From the NCBI GenBank assembly GCA_963705635.1, contig CAVPKH010000004.1, forward strand, positions 744,001 through 808,000: a stretch of 64,000 nt of DNA. Direction: 5' to 3'. The notes beneath the pieces were generated by a model. That model saw only the letters and a list, made by a program, of their open reading frames with translations. It made no database searches and was not told where the DNA came from. The stretch comes from VRUE01 sp963705635. GTDB taxonomy: Bacteria; Actinomycetota; Thermoleophilia; Solirubrobacterales; 70-9. Both the position numbers and the translations under genes were made by a program. Below, piece by piece: positions 38,357 to 48,617 of this stretch (the first letter of the stretch is position 1; each line of letters begins with the position of its first letter).

Positions 38357-38563
38357 ATGCCCACTGGAACAGTCAAGTGGTTCAGCGACGACAAGGGTTA
38401 CGGGTTCATCACGCCCGATGACGGCTCTAAGGACGTCTTCGTCCATCACAGCGCGATCCTCGGCGAGGGCTTCAAGTCCCTGGCGGAGGGTGCCAAGGTG
38501 AGCTACGAGTCCGAGGAAGGCCCCAAGGGCCCCGCCGCGGCAAGCGTTCAGCAGACCTCGTAG
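38357..38563 (+). CDS. cspA: Cold-shock protein (CspA family)
   Basis: 68 aa from ATG 38357 with GGAGG 7 nt upstream. The fold is a five-stranded OB barrel with RNP1 KGYGFI and RNP2 VFVHHSAI, and the N-terminus GTVKWFSDDKG is typical. It binds single-stranded RNA and DNA as an RNA chaperone. About 150 nt separate it from corA; such long leaders often carry thermo-responsive structure in csp genes, although no specific element is recognised here. A strong terminator follows the gene. Confidence 0.97.
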   Translation: MPTGTVKWFSDDKGYGFITPDDGSKDVFVHHSAILGEGFKSLAEGAKVSYESEEGPKGPAAASVQQTS

Positions 38564-38586
38564 TCGCGCACCGCACTTGAGCAGTT

Positions 38587-38614
38587 ACGAGGCCCGCCGA
38601 AAGGCGGGCCTCGT
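38587..38614 (+). terminator. cspA terminator
   Basis: A 12-bp perfect stem (38587-38598 with 38603-38614) is capped by a GAAA tetraloop and followed by CTTTCG. It lies 24 nt after the cspA stop. Confidence 0.92.
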
Positions 38615-38616
38615 CT

Positions 38617-38718
38617 TTCGGGATGCGTGGCACTGCGCATATCTGCGTCCTCGGTCGCTTGCGTGCAGAGCACGCCGCGCTCCCTGCGTCCTTGATCTGC
38701 TTGACCACGCATCCCGAA
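38617..38718. repeat. Family A intergenic element, copy 1 (between cspA and typA)
   Basis: A 14-bp perfect unique stem (38617-38630 with 38705-38718) surrounds a 49-nt core at 38645-38693. The reverse complement of this core matches 63268-63316 at 47 of 49 positions. The core contains a GCGTGC-TCT-GCACGC hairpin in the other orientation (GCGTGCAGAGCACGC here). It begins immediately after the cspA terminator and ends 25 bp before typA, so it would lie in the typA leader or promoter region. Confidence 0.88.
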
Positions 38719-38743
38719 CGCCTTCCCTAATCTCCGGCTGCCA

Positions 38744-40569
<1,826 letters not shown>

Positions 40570-40573
<4 letters not shown>

Positions 40574-41160
40574 CTCGGGCGCGGCGGCAGCTCCCAGCAG
40601 AGCATCGCCGAGAGCACCGTGATGCCCTGCTCGCGACTTTCGGCAAGGCGTTCGGCGCTCGCCGCCTGCACCGCGAAGCTCGCCTCCAGGGCCTTCTCCT
40701 GAATGCGGGTCAGCTCTCGCCAGCCCTGCTCGTCGACGAGCGAGACGCTGCGGCTGGCGTGTGAGTCGGCCCGAGCGTCGGAGGATCCCGATTCCAGGGC
40801 CTCACAGGCGTCAGCGTGGATCAGCTCCACGATCCAGGCCGAGAGCCGGCGACGCTCCTCGAGGCTGAGCGCGATCCAATCCTCGTCGCTCCAGAGCGCT
40901 CGCACCAACGCCCGGTGGCGAGGTTCGACCGCTTCCCCCAGCGGAACCTCTCCGACGACCTCGATCAGGTCGTCCTCGCGCATCTGCTCGAGCTGCGGGA
41001 GGACGGCATCCACGCTCAGTCCCAAGGCATCGGCTATCTCCCTGGCCCCGGCGGTGCGCTCGTTCAGCAGCACGAGCATCTTGAAGCGAACGGGGTCGGA
41101 GGCCAGGCGCAGCAGGCGCTGCCGGTCGACCCCGATGTCGCTGCCGGCCTTCTCAGTCAC
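40570..41160 (-). CDS. ArsR-type winged-helix transcriptional regulator
   Basis: About 196 aa from GTG 41160. The N-terminal winged HTH (residues 12-75) reads RLLRLASDPVRFKMLVLLNERTAGAREIADALGLSVDAVLPQLEQM, an ArsR/HTH_20 pattern with no metal-binding Cys pair. The C-terminal 100 residues are helical and charged (DEDWIALSLEERRRLSAWIVEL) and probably mediate dimerisation or ligand binding. Its target is not evident. It is convergent with typA. Confidence 0.82.
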
Positions 41161-41217
41161 GGAGACCCCCCTCGATCGACTTGGATGACCCACCCTAGTC
41201 GGCGCGGGTTGACAAAA

Positions 41218-41252
41218 AAAGAGCCGCCGGGCACTTTGCCCGGCGGCTCTTT
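41218..41252 (-). terminator. Intrinsic terminator of the acyl-CoA dehydrogenase gene
   Basis: A 16-bp perfect stem (41218-41233 with 41237-41252) has a 3-nt loop. It is flanked by a run of seven A on the plus strand, which is a U-tract on the minus-strand transcript. Confidence 0.93.
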
Positions 41253-41282
41253 GACCAGGGGGCCCCTGCCCCCAAGTTCCGG

Positions 41283-42512
41283 CTAGACCGTCGCAGCCGC
41301 CTGCTCGGACTGGCTCTCCTCGGCCTTCTTGGCCGCCGCCTCGGCCTCGGGGGTGGGCTCATCGACGCTGCGCGGCAGCAGCACTTCTTTGGCGATCACC
41401 AGGCGCTGGATCTGGCTGGTCCCCTCGTAGAGCTGCATGATCTTGGCGTCGCGCATCAGCTTCTCAACCGGGTACTCCTTGATGAAGCCGTAGCCGCCGT
41501 AGACCTGCACGGCGTCGACGGCGATCTCCATCGCCGAGTCGGCGGCGAAGCGCTTGGCCATCGAGGAGACCTTGCTGTTGCGCACGCCCTGATCGAGCAT
41601 GACCGCGGAGCTCCAGACCAGCAGGCGGCCGGCCTCGACCTTCGTCGCCATGTCGGCGATCATGAACTGGATCGCCTGGTGCATCGCGATCGGCACGCCG
41701 AACTGGACCCTTTCCTTCGAGTACTCGGTGGCGTACTCGAGCGCCGCGCGGCCGATGCCGACGGCCATCGCCGAGACCCCGGGGCGGGTGCGGTCGAGGG
41801 TCATCATCGCCAGCTTGAAGCCCTTGTTTTCCTCGCCGAGCAGGTTCTCGGCCGGGATCTCGACTTCGTCGAAGGAGATGGTCGCGGTATTGGACGCCCG
41901 CTGGCCCATCTTGTCCTCCTTCTTGTCGACGCTGACCCCGGGGAGGTCGGCGTCGACGACGAAGGCGCTGATCCCGCGGTGCCCACCCTCGGGATCGGTC
42001 TTGGCGTAGACGGTGAAGTAGTCGGCGTAGGTGCCGTTGGTGATGAAGCACTTGGAGCCGCTGATGACGTACTTGTCGCCCTTCTTCACGGCCTTGGTCT
42101 TCATCCCGCTGACGTCGGAGCCGGCGTCGGGCTCGGTCAGGCAGAAGGAGGCGAGCTTGGGGCTTTCGGTCAGCATGCCGAGGTACTTCTTCTTCGTCTC
42201 CTCGGAGCCACCGAGGGTGATCGGCGCCGAGGCGAGGCCGTTGGCCATCAGCGAGGTGCCGATGCCCGAGCAGCCCCACCCCATCTCCTCCTCGATCAGG
42301 CAGCCGGAGAGGTAGTCGAGGCCAGGGCCGCCGTAGGCCTCGGGGACGTGGGTGTTCATCAACCCGACCTCCCAGGCCTTGTCGATGATGTCCTGGGGCC
42401 AGGTGCCGTCCTTGTCGTACTCCCAGGCAACCCTGCGCATCTCTTTCTCCGCGAAGCTGTGCGCGAGCTCGCGTAGGTCCTTCTGCTCGTCGGTCAGGGT
42501 GAAGTCAACCAC
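41283..42512 (-). CDS. Acyl-CoA dehydrogenase
   Basis: About 409 aa from GTG 42512. FAD enzyme that introduces the alpha-beta double bond in acyl-CoA. N-terminal FTLTDEQKDLRELAHSFAEKEM, the two Prosite-type blocks CLTEPDAGSDVSGMKT and QVYGGYGFIKEYPVEKLMRDAKIMQLYEGTSQIQR (split here as QVYGGYGFIKEYP and KIMQLYEGTSQIQR), and the catalytic Glu in YEGTSQ are present. The C-terminal tail is acidic. A palindrome (42584-42599) lies upstream, and a strong terminator follows. Confidence 0.95.
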   Translation of the reverse strand: MVDFTLTDEQKDLRELAHSFAEKEMRRVAWEYDKDGTWPQDIIDKAWEVGLMNTHVPEAYGGPGLDYLSGCLIEEEMGWGCSGIGTSLMANGLASAPITLGGSEETKKKYLGMLTESPKLASFCLTEPDAGSDVSGMKTKAVKKGDKYVISGSKCFITNGTYADYFTVYAKTDPEGGHRGISAFVVDADLPGVSVDKKEDKMGQRASNTATISFDEVEIPAENLLGEENKGFKLAMMTLDRTRPGVSAMAVGIGRAALEYATEYSKERVQFGVPIAMHQAIQFMIADMATKVEAGRLLVWSSAVMLDQGVRNSKVSSMAKRFAADSAMEIAVDAVQVYGGYGFIKEYPVEKLMRDAKIMQLYEGTSQIQRLVIAKEVLLPRSVDEPTPEAEAAAKKAEESQSEQAAATV

Positions 42513-42583
42513 GGGTCGAGGCTCCTTTGTGTCCGTGCGTAAGCCGTTTCTTGGGGCCTCGCCGCAAAGGCGACGACCACCGA

Positions 42584-42599
42584 TTGACTGGTCAGTCAA
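42584..42599. promoter_or_regulatory. Palindromic operator upstream of the acyl-CoA dehydrogenase
   Basis: TTGACTG-GT-CAGTCAA has 7-bp perfect arms and lies 72 bp from the dehydrogenase start and 57 bp from the divergent hypothetical gene. The size suits a TetR/FadR-type fatty-acid regulator, but no such gene is adjacent. Confidence 0.6.
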
Positions 42600-42655
42600 C
42601 CAAGGCTGAAGGGTACCGGATAGCGCTCCCGAGGCGAGACCCCTACCCTTGGACG

Positions 42656-43129
42656 ATGGTCTTCCCCCTGGCGTTGACCAGCCTGCAGAGCGGCTACGTG
42701 CTGGTCTTGATCACGCTCCTGATCCTGCCCATCGCCGCCTTCAGCTTTGCCCGCTCCGGGCCAGCCTGGGAAGACATCGGCAAGGGCCGCTTCGGCGTCA
42801 TGCACTCGATGCCGGCGCCTCGCATCTCCCAGCCCGCCCAGCCGGTCGACAGGGCGATCCAGGCGGCGGAGGCCCGGCAGATGCTGGAGGCGAAGTCCTA
42901 CCTGCGCTTACAGCGCGGTGCGCCCCCCGTTGACGTCGAGGCCGAGATGACGCGCCTGCTCGCGCCGGAGCAGGGTGGCAAGCCGGCGCTTGACGAGGAG
43001 CTCCGCAAGGAGGTCCGCGCTTTGGTCATCGCTCGCAACGAACGGCGCATGCGCGGAGGGCGGCAGCCGCTCGACGTCGATGAGGAGGTTGAGCGCCAGG
43101 TCGCCGATTTCATAGGATTGGGCAACTGA
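42656..43129 (+). CDS. Conserved hypothetical membrane-anchored protein
   Basis: 157 aa from ATG 42656. One N-terminal hydrophobic segment (GYVLVLITLLILPIAAFSFA), then FARSGPAWEDIGKGRFGV, and a long charged helical region ending DVDEEVERQVADFIGLGN. The topology suggests a membrane anchor with a cytoplasmic helical domain. It is the first of three overlapping genes; the next start overlaps its stop by 1 nt (ATGA). Function unknown. Confidence 0.75.
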   Translation: MVFPLALTSLQSGYVLVLITLLILPIAAFSFARSGPAWEDIGKGRFGVMHSMPAPRISQPAQPVDRAIQAAEARQMLEAKSYLRLQRGAPPVDVEAEMTRLLAPEQGGKPALDEELRKEVRALVIARNERRMRGGRQPLDVDEEVERQVADFIGLGN

Positions 43130-43506
43130 TGCCGGGCGCCGCCGAGGAGAACCTCTACGAGGTCGAGGACCTGCTGATGCAGCCGGGGACCTACTTCAAC
43201 CCGCAGACCGAGGTTCTGGTTGTGGTCGACGACTCGACCTCGCTCGACCAGGAGGTCTTCAACATGGAGGCCTACGAGGGCGCCGACTGGGTCCGCATCT
43301 CCGACGAGGTGCCGGTCGACGAAGACAGTCGCGACCGGGTGCTCGAGAGCTTCCAGACCAGCTACCACCCCGGCTCAACCGGCTCGGTCTCCGAAACCGC
43401 CTTGGAGCAGGGCGACGACGAGCTCGACGAGGACGAGCCCGGCCAGGATCCCGGTCGCGAGGACCAGGACGCCGGGCAAGAGCCGCCGCGCGAGGACCAG
43501 GAGTAG
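43129..43506 (+). CDS. Conserved hypothetical acidic protein
   Basis: 125 aa. The N-terminal 80 residues form a compact unit (NLYEVEDLLMQPGTYFNPQTEVLVVVDDS), and the C-terminal 40 are almost all Asp, Glu, Gln, Pro and Gly (DELDEDEPGQDPGREDQD), probably disordered. It overlaps the genes on both sides by 1 nt, so all three should be translated from one message. Conserved pairing with the upstream membrane gene suggests they act together. Function unknown. Confidence 0.75.
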   Translation: MPGAAEENLYEVEDLLMQPGTYFNPQTEVLVVVDDSTSLDQEVFNMEAYEGADWVRISDEVPVDEDSRDRVLESFQTSYHPGSTGSVSETALEQGDDELDEDEPGQDPGREDQDAGQEPPREDQE

Positions 43507-43985
43507 TGCTGGAAGAGGGGGCGAGCGCCCCCGACTTCACCCTGCCCGATCAGGACGGCAACGAGGTCAGCCTCGCCGACCTCAAGGGCGAGACCGTCGT
43601 CCTCTACTTTTTCCCCCGCGCCGATACGCCCGGCTGCACCACCCAGGCCTGCGGCGTCCGTGACCGAGGCGGCGAGTACAGGTCGGCCGGCGCGCGTGTG
43701 ATCGGCGTCTCACCCGACAGCGTCGAGGCCGAGAAGAAGTTCGCGGGCAAATTCGACCTCGACTTCACCCTGCTCGCCGACGCCGACCACGCGGTGGCCG
43801 AGAAGTACGGCGCCTGGGTCGAGAAGTCGATGTACGGCAAGAAGTACATGGGCGTGCAACGGGCGACCTTCATCATCGGCGCCGACGGCAAGATCGCCAA
43901 GGCCTTCCCCAAGGTCTCGCCAAAAACGCACGACGACGTGGTTTTGAAAGCGCTCGGGGCGCTGCCCGGCAGGGCTTCCACTTAA
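43506..43985 (+). CDS. bcp: Thioredoxin-dependent peroxiredoxin, Bcp type
   Basis: 159 aa from GTG 43506. PrxQ/Bcp subfamily: GASAPDFTLPDQDGNEVSL, LYFFPRADTPGCTTQACGVRD with the peroxidatic Cys in TPGCT and a resolving Cys five residues later (CTTQAC), then GVSPDSVEAEKKFAGKFDL and YMGVQRATFIIG. It reduces hydroperoxides using thioredoxin. The stop codon lies in the first conserved block of the family B element that follows. Confidence 0.96.
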   Translation: MLEEGASAPDFTLPDQDGNEVSLADLKGETVVLYFFPRADTPGCTTQACGVRDRGGEYRSAGARVIGVSPDSVEAEKKFAGKFDLDFTLLADADHAVAEKYGAWVEKSMYGKKYMGVQRATFIIGADGKIAKAFPKVSPKTHDDVVLKALGALPGRAST

Positions 43986-44065
43986 CTTTTTCGACAGCGG
44001 GTGCGGCCGTCCGAGCTCGCGCGCGGCGAAAAAGTACAAGACGTTCCAGCCCTACCGGGCAGCGC
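43959..44065. repeat. Family B intergenic element, copy 2 (bcp / antiporter gap)
   Basis: The outer stem 43959-43976 pairs with 44048-44065 over 17 of 18 bp and is unrelated to the stem of copy 1. Internal block 1 CTTAACTTTTTCG (43981-43993) and block 2 CGAAAAAGTACAAGACG (44027-44043) are identical to copy 1. The left arm lies within the last codons of bcp and the bcp TAA is inside block 1. The right arm ends 1 nt before the convergent antiporter stop. Confidence 0.87.
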
Positions 44066-44066
44066 C

Positions 44067-45068
44067 TCAGGCTGTCAACGTCACGACGACGATGAAAGCG
44101 GCGTAGAGGGCGAACCAGGTAAGGACGGCGGGTAGTTCGAAACGTCCGCGGCGATGCAGCGCCTCATAGGCCAGCACGCCTCCGGCGAGGCCGAGGGCGG
44201 CCGAGATCGCGGCGTTGGTGCTCAGCTCCCAGCTGGTGAAGGTCAGCCCGATCCCGACCGGGATCGTCGACTGGAAGACCATCGCGCCGGTGATGTTGCC
44301 CAGGGCCAGCGAGTCCTTGGCTTCGCGGACCCAGAAGAAGCTGTTGACCTTCTCCGGCAGCTCGGTCGCGAGCGGCGCCAGGATCAGGGCCAGGACGACG
44401 GCCTCGACGCCGAGGCTCTCGGCGATGCTGAGCAGCTCCTCGACGAAGAGGTGGGCGCCACCGACCATTGCCCCGAGGCCGACGAGAAGCTGCAGCAGGC
44501 AAAGGGCCAGGCCGGGATCGGTGCGCCGCTCCGGCCGCCGCTCGAAGAGAAGGGGCCCGAGGGTCTCCTCGTCCTGCACCGGCCCGGCGCCGCGCAGGGT
44601 GCGGCGGATGTAGAGCGGGTAGGCGAGCATGACGGCGATCCCGATCGGGATCCGCAGCGCGTCCGGCGCCCCCCAGCCCAGGGCCAGCGAGAGGGCGAAG
44701 AAGCAGAGGAAGAAAAGGAGGTCTCGCTCCAGGGTCGGCCTGTGGGCTTTCAGCTCCAAGCCCTGCTCGCGCCTTTCGCGATAGAGGTAGGCAAAGAGGC
44801 CGACCAGGCCCATCGCCAGGGTGGCGAGCAGGAACGGCGCCCCGACGATCGCCCCGATCGCCACCTCGTCGCCGCCCTCGGCCGTGCCGACGATCGCGAC
44901 GATCGCGATCAGCGTCTCCGGCATCGCCGTGCCGACCGCCGCCAGCAGACTGCCAACCGCGCCCTCGCCCAGCTTCAGCCTGTGGCCGATCCACTCGACC
45001 GCATTCGTGAAGAGCAGCGCCCCGCAGAGAATGACCGCGAAGCTGGCGAGCAGGAGGACTACGTCCAT
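44067..45068 (-). CDS. Calcium/sodium-type cation exchanger (CaCA, YrbG-like)
   Basis: 333 aa, about ten membrane helices in two inverted repeats. The alpha-repeat signatures are AVGTAMPETLIAIVAI (GxxxPE) and LAPLATELPEKVNSFFWVREA, both with the ion-liganding Glu. The ALGNITGAMVFQSTIPVGIG segment is a typical second-repeat element. It exchanges cations (Ca2+ or Na+ against H+ or Na+) across the membrane. It lies downstream of a second CaCA-type antiporter on the same strand, with a 23-bp hairpin between them. Confidence 0.9.
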   Translation of the reverse strand: MDVVLLLASFAVILCGALLFTNAVEWIGHRLKLGEGAVGSLLAAVGTAMPETLIAIVAIVGTAEGGDEVAIGAIVGAPFLLATLAMGLVGLFAYLYRERREQGLELKAHRPTLERDLLFFLCFFALSLALGWGAPDALRIPIGIAVMLAYPLYIRRTLRGAGPVQDEETLGPLLFERRPERRTDPGLALCLLQLLVGLGAMVGGAHLFVEELLSIAESLGVEAVVLALILAPLATELPEKVNSFFWVREAKDSLALGNITGAMVFQSTIPVGIGLTFTSWELSTNAAISAALGLAGGVLAYEALHRRGRFELPAVLTWFALYAAFIVVVTLTA

Positions 45069-45092
45069 CGGGGCAGGCTATCCGTCGGATCA

Positions 45093-45161
45093 GGTGGGCC
45101 CGGGTGGGGCTCGCCAAGCCTCCACATCTGCTTGCGCAGGCGAGCCCCACCCGGGCCCACC
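45093..45161. repeat. 23-bp perfect inverted repeat between two antiporter genes
   Basis: Arms 45093-45115 and 45139-45161 are perfectly complementary over 23 bp, with a 23-nt loop containing ACATCTGCTTGCGC. It follows the upstream antiporter stop by 6 nt (minus strand) and precedes the next gene by 24 nt, so it can act as a terminator or an mRNA-processing hairpin. Confidence 0.85.
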
Positions 45162-45167
45162 CCCTGC

Positions 45168-46205
45168 TCAGGCGTAGTAGAAAGCGATCCCGAAGACGAA
45201 GTAGACAGCGAGCAGCTGCACGCCCTCAAACCAGGTCGACTCGCCGTCCTGGGTGACGTAGTTGGCGATCAGGACGGCGAGCAGGATCGCGCCAAGCTCG
45301 AAGCCGTTGAAGACGAGGGCCAGCGGGTGGGGGCCGATGAAGAACGAGGCGAGCACCAGAACGGGCGCGACGAAGAGGGCGACCTGAGCGCTCGAGCCGA
45401 TCGCGATATTGACCGCGAGGTCCATCTTGTTTTTCATCGCGACCAGGACCGCGACCCAGTGCTCGGCGGCATTGCCGACGATTGCGACGACGATGACGCC
45501 GATGAAGAACTCCGAGAGGCCAACGGAGCGCGAGGCCTCCTCGATCGAGCCGACCAACACCTCGGACATGACGCCGACCAGGACGCCCGCCCCGGCGAGG
45601 GCGAGGACCGAGGTGCGGGTCGACCAGCCCCCGCTCCCCTCGTCGCCGTACTCGGGGTTGAAGAGCGAGCGATGGGTCTTCAGCGAGAAGAAGAGGCCGG
45701 CGACGTAGGTGAAGATGAGAACCACCGCCACCGCGAGCGAGAGGTGCTCGACGGTCGAGCCGTAGTGGACCAGCTCGGCCCCGGGCTGGGGCAGGCCCTT
45801 GCCCTCGACCAGCTCGAAGATCGCCGGCATCATCAGGGCCGCGGCGGCGAGCAGCAGCATCGAGGTCTGCACGCTGGCGCCGGTGCGGCTGAAGGTCTGC
45901 TTCTCGCGCCCGATCCCGCCGGCCAGCATGGCGGCGCCGAGGACGAGCAGGATGTTGCCGATGATCGAGCCGATGATCGAGGCCTTGACCACCTCGTGCA
46001 GGCCCTGGCCGAGGGCGAAGAGGGCGATGATCAGCTCCGGCGCGTTGCCGAAGGTGACGTTGAGCAGGCCGCCGATCCCGGGGCCCGACCGCGCCGCCAG
46101 CTCCTCGGTCGCACGGCCCATCAGCGCCGCCGTGGGCACGATCCCCAGCGCCGAGGTGGCAAAGACGAGCCCGGCCGAGGCGCCGGCCAGGTCCAGCACC
46201 ACCGC
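45168..46205 (-). CDS. Calcium/proton antiporter (CAX/ChaA family)
   Basis: About 345 aa from the annotated GTG; the frame is open for 20 more codons upstream (YLLTPLIPLAVVLD), which would add a membrane segment if a non-standard start is used. CAX signatures are GGLLNVTFGNAPELIIALFAL and VAIVGNAAEHWVAVLVAMKNKMDLA (each shown in part), the two ion-coordinating Glu-containing c-repeats. EYGDEGSGGWSTR is the acidic central loop. It exports Ca2+ in exchange for H+. The start is within the 3' neighbourhood of the lipoprotein gene, suggesting co-transcription. Confidence 0.9.
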   Translation of the reverse strand, partial: AVVLDLAGASAGLVFATSALGIVPTAALMGRATEELAARSGPGIGGLLNVTFGNAPELIIALFALGQGLHEVVKASIIGSIIGNILLVLGAAMLAGGIGREKQTFSRTGASVQTSMLLLAAAALMMPAIFELVEGKGLPQPGAELVHYGSTVEHLSLAVAVVLIFTYVAGLFFSLKTHRSLFNPEYGDEGSGGWSTRTSVLALAGAGVLVGVMSEVLVGSIEEASRSVGLSEFFIGVIVVAIVGNAAEHWVAVLVAMKNKMDLAVNIAIGSSAQVALFVAPVLVLASFFIGPHPLALVFNGFELGAILLAVLIANYVTQDGESTWFEGVQLLAVYFVFGIAFYYA

Positions 46206-46264
46206 CAGCGGGATCAGCGGTGTCAGCAGATAGGGCCAGCCGTATGGAGTGCGCAGGAAAGCGG

Positions 46265-47368
46265 CTACTGGAGCAATCCCGTGCAGTTCTGGATTTCAAC
46301 CGGGGTGGTCGCGCCTTTGAGGCATTCGAGGTAGGCCTGCTGTCCACCGCCGGAGCTGCTGCCGCCGCCGGATGAGCCGCCGCCGATACCGCCGATCCCT
46401 TCCAGCAGGCCGCCGAGACCGCTCGCCCCACCGCCACCTTCGAAGGCGCCAAGCAGTTCGATCGGGTTGACCCCGAGCTTGAGGAAGAGGTCGCTGAGCG
46501 GCTTCGTCCCGCTCGGCGCCGAGATCGTCTGGTCTTCGTTGACCCCGGTGAAGGTCAGGTCAAAATCGAGCTGAACGCGTTCTGAATCCTGCGGCGGTTC
46601 GATCGTCACCTGGGCGGAGACCCGGCGGACGATGTGGTCGTCGCCGACGTAGAGGTCGACGTGGGCGGATTTGACCGAATCCTTGACCGTGCTCTTCGCT
46701 TTGTCCAGTTCGGTGGCGGAGGGCAGCGGGCCGGCTCCCTGCAGCTGTTCGCTGCAGGCCGGGTCTTCGGTCAGCTCGGACAGCGATGCAACCGCGCCCG
46801 GTGCGTTGAGGTCGCCGCTGACCTTGGTCGTGCTGGTGCCACCGACGTCGGCGCTGCTGCTGCCGCTGAGATTTTCGATGAAATCGGCCACCTTCAGCTT
46901 GCCGGCCGCTTCCTGGCAGGCCGTCACTTCGCTCGACTGCCCCTGCCCACCGCCCTGGCGTTTGGCCAGCGACTTGACGAAGTTGAAGGTGGTCGAATCA
47001 ACTTCGTAGCTGGTGCCTTCATAGCTGACGTAGGCCTTGTTGCCGAGCAGGGCGAGGCCCCCTTCGAAGTCGACCTTTTCGCCGTCGACGGAGCCGTTGG
47101 CCTTTGCCGAGAGGTCGACTTCCGGTAGTTCCTTCCCGCTTTCGCTCTGGAACGGCCCGGAGAGGCTGGCGTCCAGGTGACCGCCTTTCTCGCCGCTGAT
47201 GGCGACGTCCAGCGAGAGGTCGACGTTGCCGCTTTCGATCCCCTGCAGCGTCGCTTCGTCGACGACGGTCTGCGGGTCGTCGCTGCCGCCACCGCTTCCG
47301 CAGGCGGCGAAGACCGACGCGAGCGCGATCAGCGCGACGAAAAGGGCAAGGATGCGAAGTCGGCTCAA
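46265..47368 (-). CDS. Putative lipoprotein (LppX/LprG-like)
   Basis: 367 aa. Signal peptide with lipobox SVFAACG (Cys about residue 23). The body has a pattern seen in LppX/LprAFG-type proteins: GIESGNVDLSLDVAI, NGSVDGEKVDFEGGLALLGNKAYVSYEG (in part), TFNFVKSLAKR, and DLYVGDDHIVRRVSAQVTIEPP, with large antiparallel strands and a hydrophobic cavity. The Gly/Ser-rich tail (GGGSSGGGSSSGGG) precedes a short Cys pair (YLECLK...QNCTG). Probably an envelope lipid-binding protein; the ligand is unknown. Confidence 0.8.
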   Translation of the reverse strand: MSRLRILALFVALIALASVFAACGSGGGSDDPQTVVDEATLQGIESGNVDLSLDVAISGEKGGHLDASLSGPFQSESGKELPEVDLSAKANGSVDGEKVDFEGGLALLGNKAYVSYEGTSYEVDSTTFNFVKSLAKRQGGGQGQSSEVTACQEAAGKLKVADFIENLSGSSSADVGGTSTTKVSGDLNAPGAVASLSELTEDPACSEQLQGAGPLPSATELDKAKSTVKDSVKSAHVDLYVGDDHIVRRVSAQVTIEPPQDSERVQLDFDLTFTGVNEDQTISAPSGTKPLSDLFLKLGVNPIELLGAFEGGGGASGLGGLLEGIGGIGGGSSGGGSSSGGGQQAYLECLKGATTPVEIQNCTGLLQ

Positions 47369-47457
47369 AGCGGTCGGCCTCCTGGGTGAGTCGGGGTGGG
47401 CATGGCGCTAACGCTAGCGCTCGGCGCGGCTCCCCGCGCGTACCAAAAGTCGTCCGG

Positions 47458-47712
47458 CTACGGCGCGGTTTCGAGTGGCCGCGCGCTTTCTTCGGGAGCG
47501 TTGAGCGATCGCGGGCTTTCCTCGGTGAAGTTCAGGGCCAGGGGGAAGAGGAAGGCGCCGAGGAAGATCAGGATGACCCCCGCGGCGACGAGCCAGCGAG
47601 CGGAGCTGAGGTGGCCGAGGATGCCGACGGTGAAGCCGATCAGCATCAGCGCGATGTAGGGACCGGCGCTGTGGGGCAGGACGGTGGCGAGTGGGAGGAC
47701 GAGGTCGAGCAC
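47458..47712 (-). CDS. Small two-helix membrane protein
   Basis: 84 aa from ATG 47712. Two hydrophobic helices (PYIALMLIGFTVGILGHL and LVAAGVILIFLGAFLFPLAL) with a short loop containing SSARW, and a short polar C-tail. It is a recurring small hypothetical protein next to MoxR genes in related bacteria, as far as I recall. Its start is 23 bp from the divergent moxR start, so they may share a promoter region. Confidence 0.7.
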   Translation of the reverse strand: MLDLVLPLATVLPHSAGPYIALMLIGFTVGILGHLSSARWLVAAGVILIFLGAFLFPLALNFTEESPRSLNAPEESARPLETAP

Positions 47713-47735
47713 GGCACCGGATTATCATCGCCCCC

Positions 47736-48588
<853 letters not shown>

Positions 48589-48617
<29 letters not shown>

